A stretch of 10,337 nucleotides of DNA from Chloroflexota bacterium (GTDB lineage Bacteria > Chloroflexota > UBA6077 > FW602-bin22 > JACQUS01), in assembly GCA_016210125.1 (NCBI GenBank), contig JACQUS010000494.1, positions 1 to 10,337 of the forward strand, read 5' to 3'. Below the pieces are notes generated by a model. The model saw only the letters and a list, made by a program, of their open reading frames with translations, made no database searches and had not been told where the DNA came from. Each line of letters begins with the position of its first letter. Within the stretch, counting starts at the first letter, position 1. Of this stretch, positions 1-7,175 are shown in pieces. Position numbers and translations under genes: made by a program.

Positions 1-239
1 CCGACGCCGCCGAGGTGCAGAAGGACTACAAGTCGCGCCTTCAGGAGCTCGCTCAGGGCACGCTCCAGCGCACGCCCACCTACCACGTCGTGGCGACGAC
101 CGGCCCCGACCACGCCCGCTCCTACACCGTTGCCGTGCGCGTGGGCGACGAGGAGGTGGCCACGGGCCACGGGCCGAGCAAGCGCAGCGCCGAGCAGGAC
201 GCGGCACGCCGCGCGCTCGACTGCTGGACTCCGCGATGA
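1..239 (+). CDS. rnc: Ribonuclease III, C-terminal part (5' end outside window)
   Basis: The reading frame is open from the left edge and stops with TGA at 237-239. The roughly 79 visible residues form a double-stranded RNA-binding domain: a DYKSRLQE start, a GPDHARSYTV strand with the GPDH motif typical of RNase III, and a GPSKRSAEQDAARRAL helix that contacts RNA. RNase III cleaves double-stranded RNA in rRNA processing and mRNA turnover. Its catalytic domain would lie upstream, outside the window. The stop overlaps the smc start by an ATGA junction, so the two genes are probably co-transcribed and translationally coupled. The identity is secure for this domain; the catalytic half cannot be checked. 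Confidence 0.93.
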   Translation, partial: DAAEVQKDYKSRLQELAQGTLQRTPTYHVVATTGPDHARSYTVAVRVGDEEVATGHGPSKRSAEQDAARRALDCWTPR

Positions 240-3200
240 CGGCCATCCGCCTGCGCCGTATCGAGCTGCGCGGCTTCAAGACCTTCGCCCCGCCCACGAT
301 CTTCGAGTTCGTCGATCCGCTGACAGCCATCGTCGGTCCGAACGGCTCGGGCAAGAGCAACGTCGCCGACGCCGTGCGCTGGGTGCTGGGCGAGCAGAGC
401 CTGCGGCTGCTGCGCGCGCGCAAGACCGAGGACGTGATCTTCGCTGGCAGCGTGCTGCGCCCACCGGTCGGACTGGCGGAGGTGCAGCTCATCCTCGACA
501 ACAGCGACGGCTGGCTGCCCCTGCCGCACGCCGAAGTGACCATTACCCGCCGCGCGCACCGCTCAGGCGAGAACGAGTACCTGGTCAACCGCCAGCCCGT
601 GCGCCTGCGCGACTACCTCGACCTCTTGCTGCGCGCCAACGTGAGCCAGCACGCCTACAGCGTCATCGGCCAGGGGATGGTCGACGCCGCGCTCAGCCAG
701 CGCCCGGAAGAGCGGCGCGCGATGTTTGAGGAGGCCGCCGACCTCAAGCGCTTCCAGGCCAAGCTGGCCCAGGCCCAGCAACACCTTGCCGCAACCGAGC
801 AAAATCTCCAGCGCGTCAGCGACATCTTGGCCGAGCTCACCCCGCGCCTGGCGGCGCTGGAGCGCCTGGCGGAGCGCGCGGCCCGACACGCGAGCGTGGA
901 ACACGAGCTGCTCACGCAGCTCGTCCGCTGGCACCGCCACCGCTGGCGGCGGGCGCAGCTCCAGGTCGAGCAAGCGGCGCGCGCCGAGGCGACCGCGCAG
1001 GACGCCGTCGCCCAGGCCCGCGCCGCGCTGGACGCCGCCCTGGCCGAGGTCGATGCGCTCGACGCCGAGCGGCGCGGCCTGGAGGAGCGCACCGCCGCGC
1101 TGCGGGTCGAGCGTGACGCCCGGCGCGCGGCGCTGGCGCGGTTAGAGCGCGACCTGGCCGTGGCCCGCGAGCGCGGCCGCGCGCTGGCCGAGCAGCGCGC
1201 GGCGCTGGCACGCGACGCCGAGGCCCTGGCCGCGCAGCAGTCCGCGGTCGAGCGTGCGGTGGCCGAGCTGGCCCGTGAGCACGAGGCGCGCCAGGCCGAG
1301 CGCGCGCACGCGGCGACCGAGCTAGCCGCGCTCGACGAGGACCGCCCGGCGAGCCCGGCGGCCGAGCACCTGGCGCAGGTCCAGGCGCGCGTCGCCGATG
1401 TAGCGGCGCGGTGGGCAGCGCTGCAGCGTGAGCGCGCCCAGCTCGCCGAGCGCCAGGCGGCTTACGAGCGTGAGCAGCAGGCGCGGGAAGCCGAGCGCGC
1501 CCGGCTGGCTGTCGAGTCGGCCGCCTTGGCCACCGAGCGCGCGCGGCGCACCGCCGCGCTGGCAGAGGTCGAGCACTCCCTGGCGGCGGCGGCCGGCGAG
1601 CTGGATGCGGCTCAGGCGACGCTCGCGGCAGTCCAGCAGGCGCACGACGCGGCGCGGCAGCAGCTAGAGGAAATGCGCCGCGCCCTCGCCAGCGTGCGGG
1701 CGCGAGCCGAGGTGCTCGAGCGCTTGGACCGCGAGTTGGCCGGCTACCACGCCGGGGCGCGCGCCGTCCTGCGGGCCGGCCGCAACGGGCGCCTGTCCGG
1801 GGTGCTCGGTGCCATCGGCGCCCTGCTGCGCGTGCCGCCGCACCTAGAGCAGGCCATCAGCGCCACGCTCGGCGGCCGCGTGCAGGATGTCGTCGTGGAG
1901 CGCTGGGCCGACGCCGAGGCAGCCATAGCCTGGCTCAAGCAGACACAGGCCGGGCGGGCCACCTTCCTGCCGCTCGACGCTCTGCGGGTCTTTCCGGCTA
2001 AGCCGCCGGCTAGCGGGCTAGGCATCCTTGGCCTCGCCGCCGACCTCGTGCCGAGCGAGCCGCGCCTGGGCGTCGTCGTGCAGCACCTCCTCGGCCGCAC
2101 ACTCGTGGTCGACGATCTGCCGACGGCGCGCCGCATCCTCGCCGCCTGCCCGCCTGGCTGGCAGCTCGTCACGCTGGACGGCGAGATCGTCCGCGCCAGC
2201 GGGGCCGTCACCGGCGGCAGCGCCGCCCAGGGGGGCGAGCTGCTGACGCGCGAGCGCGAGACCCGCGAGCTGCCGCGCGAGATCGCCGCGCTGGAGCGCC
2301 AGGTCGCTGCCGCGCAGGCCGCCGAGCAGGCGGCCCGGGCCGCCTTCGCCGTCGCGGAGGCACAGGTGCGCGCGCTGGCGACGCGCGAGCGTGATGGCCT
2401 GGCCCAGCGCCAGAGCGGGCAGGCCGAGCTGGCGGCCCTTGAGCGCGAGCAGGCGCGCCTAGAGCGGCTGGCCGCATCCGCGCCCGACGACGACCCGGCG
2501 GCGCGCGCTGCCGCCGTCGCCGTGCAGCTCGCCGCGACCGAGGCGGCCCTGGCCACCGTCTCGGCCGAGCAAGAGGCGCTGGCGGTCGAGCACGCCGCTG
2601 CCCGTGCGGCCGTCGAGGCCGCCCAGGCCGCGGCCCAAGAGCAGGCCGCGGTGCGCGCGCAGCGGCGGACGGCCCTGGCGCTCCTGACCCGCGAGGTCGA
2701 GCACGCCGCCCAAGCCCTGGCCGAGCGCGAGCGCGAGCAGCAGCGCCTGGCCGCGGCCTGGCGTGAGCGCACCAGCCAGGTCGCCGCGCTCGTCGAGGCC
2801 GCGGCCGCGCAGGAAGCTGCCTGCGAGCGGCTCGGGGCGGGACTAGCCGAAGCCGATGCCGCGGTCGCCGAGGTGGAGGCCGCGCTTGAGCCGGGAGAGG
2901 CCGGGCTGCGGCAAGCCGGGGCGCACCAGCGCGCCCTCGACGCCGCGGCCCGCGCCCGGCGCGATGACCTGGCCGCCGCCGAGGCGCGCCTGGCGCAGGC
3001 GCAGCTCGTGCGCCAGCACGCCGCCGACGAGCTGGCGGCGCAGCGGCGGCAGATCGCCGCCGAGTGGGCCGACGACGCCGAGGAAGAGGGCGACGACGCG
3101 CCGCGCCAGCTCCGCCTGCTGCTGCCGGGCGCTCCAGCCGAGCCAACCGACGACTGGCTGCTGCCCGATCCGGACGCCATCCGCCGCCGGGTCGAGACAG

Positions 3201-3853
3201 GGCGCCAGCAGCTCCGCGCCCTCGGCGCTGTGGATCCGGCGGCGCTGGCAGAGCACCGCGTCGTGGCCGAGCGCCACGCCTTCCTGACCGGGCAGGCCGA
3301 GGATCTGCGCCGCGCCGCTGCCGACCTGCGCCAGGCCACCGCCGACCTGGAGCGCGTCATGCGCGAACAGTTCGAGCGCGCCTTCGCGGCTGTTAACCGC
3401 GAGTTCCGCCACTACTTCCGCCAGCTTTTCGGCGGAGGGCACGCGCGGCTGGAGCTGACTGCGCCGGAGGACCCGGCCAACACGGGCGTCGAGATCATCG
3501 CCCAGCCACCGGGCCGGCGCCTTCAGAGCGTCGGGGCGCTCTCCGGCGGCGAGCGCGCGCTGACGGCCACGGCGCTGCTCTTCGCGCTCCTCCGCGTGCA
3601 TCCGACGCCCTTCTGCGTCCTCGACGAGGCCGACGCCGCGCTCGACGAGGCCAACATCCAGCGTTTCCTCGACGCGCTGCGTGGCCTGCTCGACCGCACA
3701 CAGGTCATCGTCATAACCCACAATCGCGCGACGATGACCGCGGCCGGCGCGCTCTATGGCGTGACGATGGGGCAGGACGCCGTCTCGCGCGTGCTCTCGC
3801 TGCGCCTAGACGACGTGCCGCTGCACGACGACGGCGCTGCGGCGGCGGGCTGA
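236..3853 (+). CDS. smc: Chromosome partition/condensin ATPase SMC
   Basis: This 1205-residue protein has normal SMC length and complete architecture. The N-terminal head has the Walker A motif GPNGSGKSN at residues 34-42 and the conserved start IRLRRIELRGFKTF. Long Ala/Glu/Arg/Gln-rich coiled coils (about 170-515 and 665-1040) flank a hinge at about 520-662 that ends in a GEIVRASGAVTGGS segment. The C-terminal head has the signature LSGGE at 1102-1106, Walker B VLDEAD with D1130 and E1131, and a D-loop at 1135-1140. SMC dimers, with ScpA and ScpB, compact and segregate the chromosome; scpA and scpB are not visible here. The ATG overlaps the rnc stop (ATGA), which supports this start. The coiled-coil codons create many long shadow frames on both strands. 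No defect is seen. Confidence 0.98.
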   Translation: MTAIRLRRIELRGFKTFAPPTIFEFVDPLTAIVGPNGSGKSNVADAVRWVLGEQSLRLLRARKTEDVIFAGSVLRPPVGLAEVQLILDNSDGWLPLPHAEVTITRRAHRSGENEYLVNRQPVRLRDYLDLLLRANVSQHAYSVIGQGMVDAALSQRPEERRAMFEEAADLKRFQAKLAQAQQHLAATEQNLQRVSDILAELTPRLAALERLAERAARHASVEHELLTQLVRWHRHRWRRAQLQVEQAARAEATAQDAVAQARAALDAALAEVDALDAERRGLEERTAALRVERDARRAALARLERDLAVARERGRALAEQRAALARDAEALAAQQSAVERAVAELAREHEARQAERAHAATELAALDEDRPASPAAEHLAQVQARVADVAARWAALQRERAQLAERQAAYEREQQAREAERARLAVESAALATERARRTAALAEVEHSLAAAAGELDAAQATLAAVQQAHDAARQQLEEMRRALASVRARAEVLERLDRELAGYHAGARAVLRAGRNGRLSGVLGAIGALLRVPPHLEQAISATLGGRVQDVVVERWADAEAAIAWLKQTQAGRATFLPLDALRVFPAKPPASGLGILGLAADLVPSEPRLGVVVQHLLGRTLVVDDLPTARRILAACPPGWQLVTLDGEIVRASGAVTGGSAAQGGELLTRERETRELPREIAALERQVAAAQAAEQAARAAFAVAEAQVRALATRERDGLAQRQSGQAELAALEREQARLERLAASAPDDDPAARAAAVAVQLAATEAALATVSAEQEALAVEHAAARAAVEAAQAAAQEQAAVRAQRRTALALLTREVEHAAQALAEREREQQRLAAAWRERTSQVAALVEAAAAQEAACERLGAGLAEADAAVAEVEAALEPGEAGLRQAGAHQRALDAAARARRDDLAAAEARLAQAQLVRQHAADELAAQRRQIAAEWADDAEEEGDDAPRQLRLLLPGAPAEPTDDWLLPDPDAIRRRVETGRQQLRALGAVDPAALAEHRVVAERHAFLTGQAEDLRRAAADLRQATADLERVMREQFERAFAAVNREFRHYFRQLFGGGHARLELTAPEDPANTGVEIIAQPPGRRLQSVGALSGGERALTATALLFALLRVHPTPFCVLDEADAALDEANIQRFLDALRGLLDRTQVIVITHNRATMTAAGALYGVTMGQDAVSRVLSLRLDDVPLHDDGAAAAG

Positions 3854-3878
3854 GCGTGTAAGATTAGCGATGAGTAGT

Positions 3879-3884
3879 AAGGAG
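3879..3884 (+). promoter_or_regulatory. Shine-Dalgarno site deciding the TPR gene start
   Basis: AAGGAG, within TAAGGAGAT, is an almost perfect anti-SD match ending 9 nt before the ATG at 3894. The in-frame upstream ATG at 3870 has no comparable site and would place this SD inside the coding region. The start at 3894 is therefore preferred. Confidence 0.75.
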
Positions 3885-3893
3885 ATACGGGGA

Positions 3894-4706
3894 ATGGCAC
3901 AGTTCTATGCCGAAGACCGGCAGCGGCAACGGCGGCGCCTTACCGATCAGGCGATCCGCTCGGCGCTGGAGAACCGCTGGGAAGACGCCGTGGCGAGCAA
4001 CCGCCAGCTCCTCGAGCTGGACCCGAACAGCGTCGAGGCGCTCAACCGCCTGGGCAAGGCGTACTCAGAGCTGGGCCACTACGCCGAGGCGCGCGCCGCG
4101 TACGCGCGGGCCTTGGAGCTCGACCGCACGAATACGATCGCGCAGAAAAACCTGACGCGACTCGAGAAGGTGCTCGAGGACGTCGCGCCGGCCGAGAGCC
4201 GCGAGCAGATCGATCCACGCCTCTTCATCGAGGAGACAGGCAAGACCGGACACGCCCACCTGATCGAGCTGGGCGAGCCGCGCGTCCTGGCGAAGATGGG
4301 CGCTGGCGACCGCGTCGAGCTGCGCGTGGCCGGCCGACAGCTCCACGCCTACAACGCGCAAGGTGAGTACCTCGGCGAGGTCCACCCGCGTGTCGGCCTG
4401 CGGCTCATCGACATGATGACCGCCGGCAACCGCTACATCGCCGCGCTGACGCACGTCAGTGACCAGAGCGCGCGCCTCTTCATCCGCGAGGAGTTCCAGC
4501 ATCGCAGCCAAGTCGGTCGTCTCTCCTTCCCGCCGAAGCGCGAGCTGGCGGTGCGCCCGTACATCAAGGGCCGAGTGCTGGACTACGGGGTGGAGGAAGA
4601 GGAGGATCTGGAGGAGGCCGAGTACGGCACGGAGGCCGAAGGCGAGGCGGACGAGGCGGCCGAACGGGCCGAGTCCGAGGACGAAGAGGAGTCTCCGGAG
4701 CTGTGA
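3894..4706 (+). CDS. TPR-repeat protein with acidic C-terminal tail
   Basis: This 270-residue protein has no signal peptide and is probably cytoplasmic. It opens with a very basic helix (RQRQRRR) and has two tetratricopeptide repeats at about residues 20-80, including the consensus-like ALNRLGKAYSELGHYAEA and AYARALELD. A mixed alpha/beta region (about 120-215, with RVELRVAGRQLHAYNAQGEY) follows that I do not recognise as a named domain. The tail (about 232-270) is strongly Glu/Asp-rich. TPRs mediate protein-protein contacts; the partner is unknown. It lies 40 nt after smc with its own strong SD and its stop overlaps the next start, so it is likely in the rnc-smc operon. A role linked to SMC or nucleic-acid handling is only a guess from position. 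An alternative in-frame ATG at 3870 is less likely. Confidence 0.85.
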   Translation: MAQFYAEDRQRQRRRLTDQAIRSALENRWEDAVASNRQLLELDPNSVEALNRLGKAYSELGHYAEARAAYARALELDRTNTIAQKNLTRLEKVLEDVAPAESREQIDPRLFIEETGKTGHAHLIELGEPRVLAKMGAGDRVELRVAGRQLHAYNAQGEYLGEVHPRVGLRLIDMMTAGNRYIAALTHVSDQSARLFIREEFQHRSQVGRLSFPPKRELAVRPYIKGRVLDYGVEEEEDLEEAEYGTEAEGEADEAAERAESEDEEESPEL

Positions 4707-4936
4707 CAGCGCTCAGATCGTGGCGCACCCCGCACAGTGCGCTGTTTGCAGCGGCGCTCCCGGCGCTCTCAGGGGCCGGCCAGCCGCGGTCGCTGGCCCA
4801 CGGAGCGAGCGGGCCGTGGGATGAGGTGGTGATCCTAGCGCTGTTCTTAGTCATCGCTGGGGCCGTGTGGCTCTTTGTCCGCAGTGGCGGCGGCGAGGAC
4901 GGGAGCGGCGAGTCGGGCGAGCCGCCGCGAGCCTAG
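4703..4936 (+). CDS. Small single-pass membrane protein, function unknown
   Basis: This 77-residue ORF begins at a GTG overlapping the TGA of the TPR gene (GTGA), and a CGGAG at 4696-4700 could serve as a weak SD. It has a moderately hydrophobic N-terminus (about 12-24), then one clear membrane segment, VVILALFLVIAGAVWLFV (about 42-59). A short Gly/Ser/Glu-rich tail follows. No in-frame ATG lies near the membrane segment, so the GTG start is the best choice. No family is recognised. The hydrophobic segment, high GC at third positions and coupled junction argue for a real gene, but the short length keeps confidence moderate. Confidence 0.6.
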   Translation: MTALRSWRTPHSALFAAALPALSGAGQPRSLAHGASGPWDEVVILALFLVIAGAVWLFVRSGGGEDGSGESGEPPRA

Positions 4937-4962
4937 GGCACCCCACCGGGGTACGGCTGCGG

Positions 4963-4992
4963 TTGCACGGGTCCGCGGCAGTCTGCTAGAAT
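4963..4992 (+). promoter_or_regulatory. Promoter of the tRNA-Phe gene
   Basis: TTGCAC (4963-4968), an 18-nt spacer and TAGAAT (4987-4992) form a good sigma-70-type promoter. TGC immediately before the -10 gives an extended -10 element. The tRNA begins 25 nt after the -10. The rest of the 4937-5017 gap holds only a short CCCC-ACC-GGGG hairpin without a T-run. Confidence 0.7.
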
Positions 4993-5017
4993 CCCGGTAG
5001 CCTCAGTGTGCTGCCCC

Positions 5018-5093
5018 GCCGAGGTAGCTCAGTTGGTAGAGCACGCGACTGAAAATCGCGGGGTCACCAGTTCGACTCTGGTCCTCGGCACCA
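5018..5093 (+). tRNA. trnF: tRNA-Phe (anticodon GAA), CCA encoded
   Basis: The cloverleaf can be folded by hand. The acceptor stem GCCGAGG (5018-5024) pairs with CCTCGGC (5083-5089). The D-arm contains AGCTCAGTTGGTAGAGC. The anticodon stem CGCGA/TCGCG encloses the loop CTGAAAA, with anticodon GAA at 5051-5053. The T-arm is ACCAG-TTCGACT-CTGGT (5066-5082). Discriminator A5090 is followed by a genomic CCA (5091-5093). The integrase gene begins its approach less than 100 nt downstream and points at this gene, marking the tRNA 3' half as the likely attachment site. The tRNA is intact, as expected when an element rebuilds its target on insertion. Confidence 0.97.
5063..5093 (+). other. Candidate attachment site (attL/attR) in the tRNA 3' end
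   Basis: Tyrosine integrases of islands commonly recombine in the T-arm and 3' end of tRNA genes, and the integrase here lies directly downstream. The exact core cannot be fixed, because the second copy would be at the far element end, outside the window. I see no second copy of the tRNA 3' sequence inside the window. The limits given (variable region to CCA) are a guess. Confidence 0.4.
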
Positions 5094-5120
5094 CGGAAGG
5101 CTAAGCGCCACACCGAAAAT

Positions 5121-5152
5121 GAAAGCCCCGGCCATCGCCGGCCGGGGCTTTC
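5121..5152. terminator. Bidirectional intrinsic terminator between tRNA-Phe and int
   Basis: GAAAGCCCCGGCC (5121-5133) and GGCCGGGGCTTTC (5140-5152) form a perfect 13-bp stem with a 6-nt loop. On the + strand the stem runs into CTTTCTGCCTTCT. On the minus strand it is followed by CATTTTCGG, so A and T tracts flank both sides. It would end the tRNA transcript from the left and the integrase transcript from the right. Confidence 0.8.
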
Positions 5153-5161
5153 TGCCTTCTC

Positions 5162-5183
5162 GACACCCTATTTGACACCCTAT
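5162..5183. repeat. Tandem GACACCCTAT repeats beside integrase 3' end
   Basis: GACACCCTAT occurs at 5162-5171 and again at 5174-5183, 12 bp apart centre to centre. They lie between the presumed att core and the integrase stop, where arm-type integrase sites are often found. A CACCCTATTG copy sits upstream of the integrase start at 6351. The arm-site role is inference. Confidence 0.55.
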
Positions 5184-5191
5184 CGCGCTCA

Positions 5192-6328
5192 TCACGTTCC
5201 AAGGAGCCTATCGAGCTTGGCCGCGGCCTGCCGCTGCATATCCGGCATGATGTGGCTGTACACGTCCATCGTCACTCCGATGGTCGCGTGCCCCAGGCGC
5301 TCCTGGACGACCTTGGGGTGCTCGCCGAGCGCGAGCAGAAGCGTCGCCGCGCTGTGCCGAAGATCATGAAACCTAATGTCAGGCAGGCCGGCGCGCCGCA
5401 GTAGTGGCTTAAAGGAGCGCTTAGCGATGTTCTGGCGCTCCAGCGGTCGGCCGCCGCGGTTGTAGAACGCCAGATCGTCGTCCTGCCACAGGGGCCCGGA
5501 CTGTAGCCGCTCCTCAAGCTGGCGTTGCCGGTGCTCGCGCAACGCGGCGATCGCCAGCGTGGGCAGCGCCACGGCGCGCCGGCCCTTCGCCGTCTTGGGT
5601 TCACCGAAGCCCAGCCCGGCGCTGGTACGACCGAGCGTGCGGCGCACATGCAGCGTGGCATTTTGCAGGTCTACGTCCCGCCACTTCAGGCCGAGCAGTT
5701 CGCCGGAGCGCAAGCCCGTTGTCAGCGCGAGCATATAGAGTGCATGTAGACGATCATCCCTGGCTGCTTCGAGGAGCTGGCGCGACTGCTCCGGCGACAA
5801 GGGTGTGATCTCCTTCCGATTAGGACGAGGTGGGTCTACGGCATCGGCGACGTTGCGCGCGACGAGGTTCCACCGTACGGCCTGCTTAAGCGCGCGGTGG
5901 ATGACGGCGTGGGCGTACTGGACGGTGCGCGGCGCAAGGTCCTTGTCGAGCAGCGTGCCGTAGAGGGCGGAGAGGTGCTGCGGCGTGAGCTTGGCCAGAG
6001 GGATACGTCCAATCGCCGGCGTAATGTGCCGCCGAATGAGGTTCGCGTAGCCATCGTAGCTGCTGGGACGCAGCGTGTGCCGCGCCGTGTCCTCCAACCA
6101 ACGGTCGATGAACCGGGCCACGGTCTGCCGTTCGTCGGCGATGGGAAGGCCGAGCTGCTGGTCACGGAATAGCTTGGCTAGTTGCTCCTGGACCTCGCGC
6201 CTGGTCCTACCGTAAACGTGCTTGCGCTGTCGCCGGCCGTCCTTCCAGCCGAGATCGAGCCGGCCCATCCATCGTCCATCGGCCCGCTGGGTGATCGAGC
6301 CTTCACCCCTGCCACGTCGCTTCGCCAT
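5192..6328 (-). CDS. int: Tyrosine recombinase / site-specific integrase
   Basis: This 378-residue protein has the normal length for a tRNA-directed phage or island integrase. Residues about 8-55 resemble the N-terminal arm-binding (AP2-like) domain. Residues 66-155 form the SAM-like core-binding domain, and the rest is the catalytic domain. Visible active-site residues are R207 (TTGLRSGELLGL), K245 or K248 (EPKTAKGRR), H321 and R324 (FHDLRHSAATLL), H347 (RLGHATIGVT) and the nucleophile Y357 (DVYSHI). It catalyses strand exchange between element and chromosome. The ATG has an AAAGGGGG SD (complement of 6336-6343) 7 nt away. It is transcribed toward tRNA-Phe and lies 66 nt after the end of the minus-strand HTH gene, so it may share that gene's transcript. 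All catalytic residues are present, so it looks functional. Confidence 0.96.
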   Translation of the reverse strand: MAKRRGRGEGSITQRADGRWMGRLDLGWKDGRRQRKHVYGRTRREVQEQLAKLFRDQQLGLPIADERQTVARFIDRWLEDTARHTLRPSSYDGYANLIRRHITPAIGRIPLAKLTPQHLSALYGTLLDKDLAPRTVQYAHAVIHRALKQAVRWNLVARNVADAVDPPRPNRKEITPLSPEQSRQLLEAARDDRLHALYMLALTTGLRSGELLGLKWRDVDLQNATLHVRRTLGRTSAGLGFGEPKTAKGRRAVALPTLAIAALREHRQRQLEERLQSGPLWQDDDLAFYNRGGRPLERQNIAKRSFKPLLRRAGLPDIRFHDLRHSAATLLLALGEHPKVVQERLGHATIGVTMDVYSHIMPDMQRQAAAKLDRLLGT

Positions 6329-6350
6329 TCGCGTGCCCCCTTTCTAGCGC

Positions 6351-6360
6351 CACCCTATTG
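6351..6360. repeat. CACCCTATTG copy upstream of int
   Basis: This repeats the CACCCTAT core of the pair at 5162-5183, now on the other side of the integrase gene in the 66-nt gap before the HTH gene. A near copy with one extra C, CACCCCTATTG, lies at 7095-7105. These may be integrase or excisionase binding sites, but short GC-rich matches can arise by chance. Confidence 0.35.
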
Positions 6361-6394
6361 GCTAATCTCGACGCACCCGGAAGGCGAAACGCGG

Positions 6395-7090
6395 CTACAT
6401 CTGGTGCGGCTCGCCCGCCTGGTCGGAGTTTCCCCGCTCGTACTCCGCTGGGAAGGTTTCGGGAAGTCTCGACTTGCCCCAATCCGGGTCCCCGAACTCC
6501 GCGCCGAAGGCATCGGCCTCCAGCCGCACGAGGATGCGGAGCGCCTTCTCGGCGGCCGGGGACGATTCACGATTCGCATGCGCGAGAAACTGGGCGAAGC
6601 GCCTGAACGCCTCGTCGGAGCTCCAAGGGGCAGAGCTCAGGAACAGATCAAGACCGGCCGTTGACTGGCCCTCCGCCGCTCGCGCGATGTATTCGTACGC
6701 GAGCCAGAACGCGAGGGACAGGGGGATGTCGGGCGCAGCGCGGCGAATCTTGACGATGTACTGCGCCTCGCCCCTCGTCACGTATTGGCGCCAACCCCGC
6801 GTGCTTTCCGCCACTGCGGCGATCACCGGTAGAACCCGTTCCGCCTCATCGGGATCAGCATCGGCGAACGACCAGCACGCCGATGGGTCGCGCACAGCCC
6901 GATACTCCTTCAAGCGCGCCTTAACCGTCCGCAGCGATGGCACCTCAACCTGAAGGCCCAACTCACCGGCACGGGCCTTCAGCTCGGCCAGGATGGGCGT
7001 CGGTCCGCGGTCCGTCGCGGCCAGCTCCCAAAGGAGGTGCTCGATGTCCGGGTGGAGACGTGAGCCGGTAAGCCGCGAGTGTTGCACCAT
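6395..7090 (-). CDS. Probable DNA-binding regulator of the element (N-terminal HTH, unknown C-terminal domain)
   Basis: This 231-residue protein is not assigned to a named family. Residues about 12-64 are helical. They end in VPSLRTVKARLKEY, which resembles the recognition helix of transposase or resolvase-type HTH domains (compare VPSxRTVxRxxKEx). The remainder (about 75-215) is a mostly helical domain with no motif I recognise and no membrane segment. The gene is divergent from the AlpA-like operon, and its start codon overlaps the first of three TTGCACC repeats. A minus-strand promoter (7165-7137) and AGGGG SD precede the ATG. Position and HTH suggest an autoregulating repressor or switch protein of the element. 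It could instead act in replication or in phage interference. The product role is inference; the ORF itself is well supported. Confidence 0.7.
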   Translation of the reverse strand: MVQHSRLTGSRLHPDIEHLLWELAATDRGPTPILAELKARAGELGLQVEVPSLRTVKARLKEYRAVRDPSACWSFADADPDEAERVLPVIAAVAESTRGWRQYVTRGEAQYIVKIRRAAPDIPLSLAFWLAYEYIARAAEGQSTAGLDLFLSSAPWSSDEAFRRFAQFLAHANRESSPAAEKALRILVRLEADAFGAEFGDPDWGKSRLPETFPAEYERGNSDQAGEPHQM

Positions 7091-7130
7091 ATCGCACCCC
7101 TATTGCACCAGTAGTCCATTGACTTGCACC
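7082..7130. repeat. Three TTGCACC direct repeats at a 21-bp period (candidate operators)
   Basis: TTGCACC occurs at 7082-7088, 7103-7109 and 7124-7130, exactly 21 bp apart, so all copies fall on one helix face. A related TCGCACC at 7092-7098 fills a half-period. The first copy covers the start of the minus-strand gene and the third touches the -35 of the rightward promoter. This arrangement fits cooperative operators or iterons. Confidence 0.6.
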
Positions 7131-7146
7131 GTCCACACTTTACAAT
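7119..7146 (+). promoter_or_regulatory. Rightward promoter of the alpA/replication operon
   Basis: TTGACT (7119-7124), a 16-nt spacer and TACAAT (7141-7146) are close to the sigma-70 consensus and stand out in this GC-rich DNA. Transcription would begin near 7153 and read into the GTG at 7176. Confidence 0.75.
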
Positions 7147-7165
7147 GTAGGCAACACGGTGTCAA
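7137..7165 (-). promoter_or_regulatory. Leftward promoter of the HTH gene, overlapping the rightward one
   Basis: On the minus strand TTGACA (complement of 7160-7165) is followed after 17 nt by TAAAGT (complement of 7137-7142). The -10 boxes of the two opposing promoters overlap at 7141-7142, so two polymerases could not occupy them at once. Confidence 0.65.
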
Positions 7166-7175
7166 GGGGGCGGTC

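Noticed and set aside
2208..3146. Minus-strand open frame rich in Arg/Pro/Ala inside smc
   Set aside because: Another shadow frame; composition is what GC-rich antisense of a coiled coil gives.
1744..3360. Long minus-strand open frame (538 codons) inside smc
   Set aside because: It is a Ser/Ala/Arg low-complexity shadow of the GC-rich SMC coiled coil. It has no recognisable domain and the + frame is unquestionable.
4940..4952. ACCCC-ACC-GGGGT hairpin after the membrane protein gene
   Set aside because: A 5-bp stem with no T-run is too weak to call a terminator in GC-rich DNA.
5525..6172. Plus-strand frames opposite the integrase
   Set aside because: Shadows of the integrase gene, whose domain and catalytic residues are clear on the minus strand.
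6474..6953. Plus-strand frame opposite the HTH gene
   Set aside because: It has no domain or SD and opposes a frame that has both a promoter and an SD.
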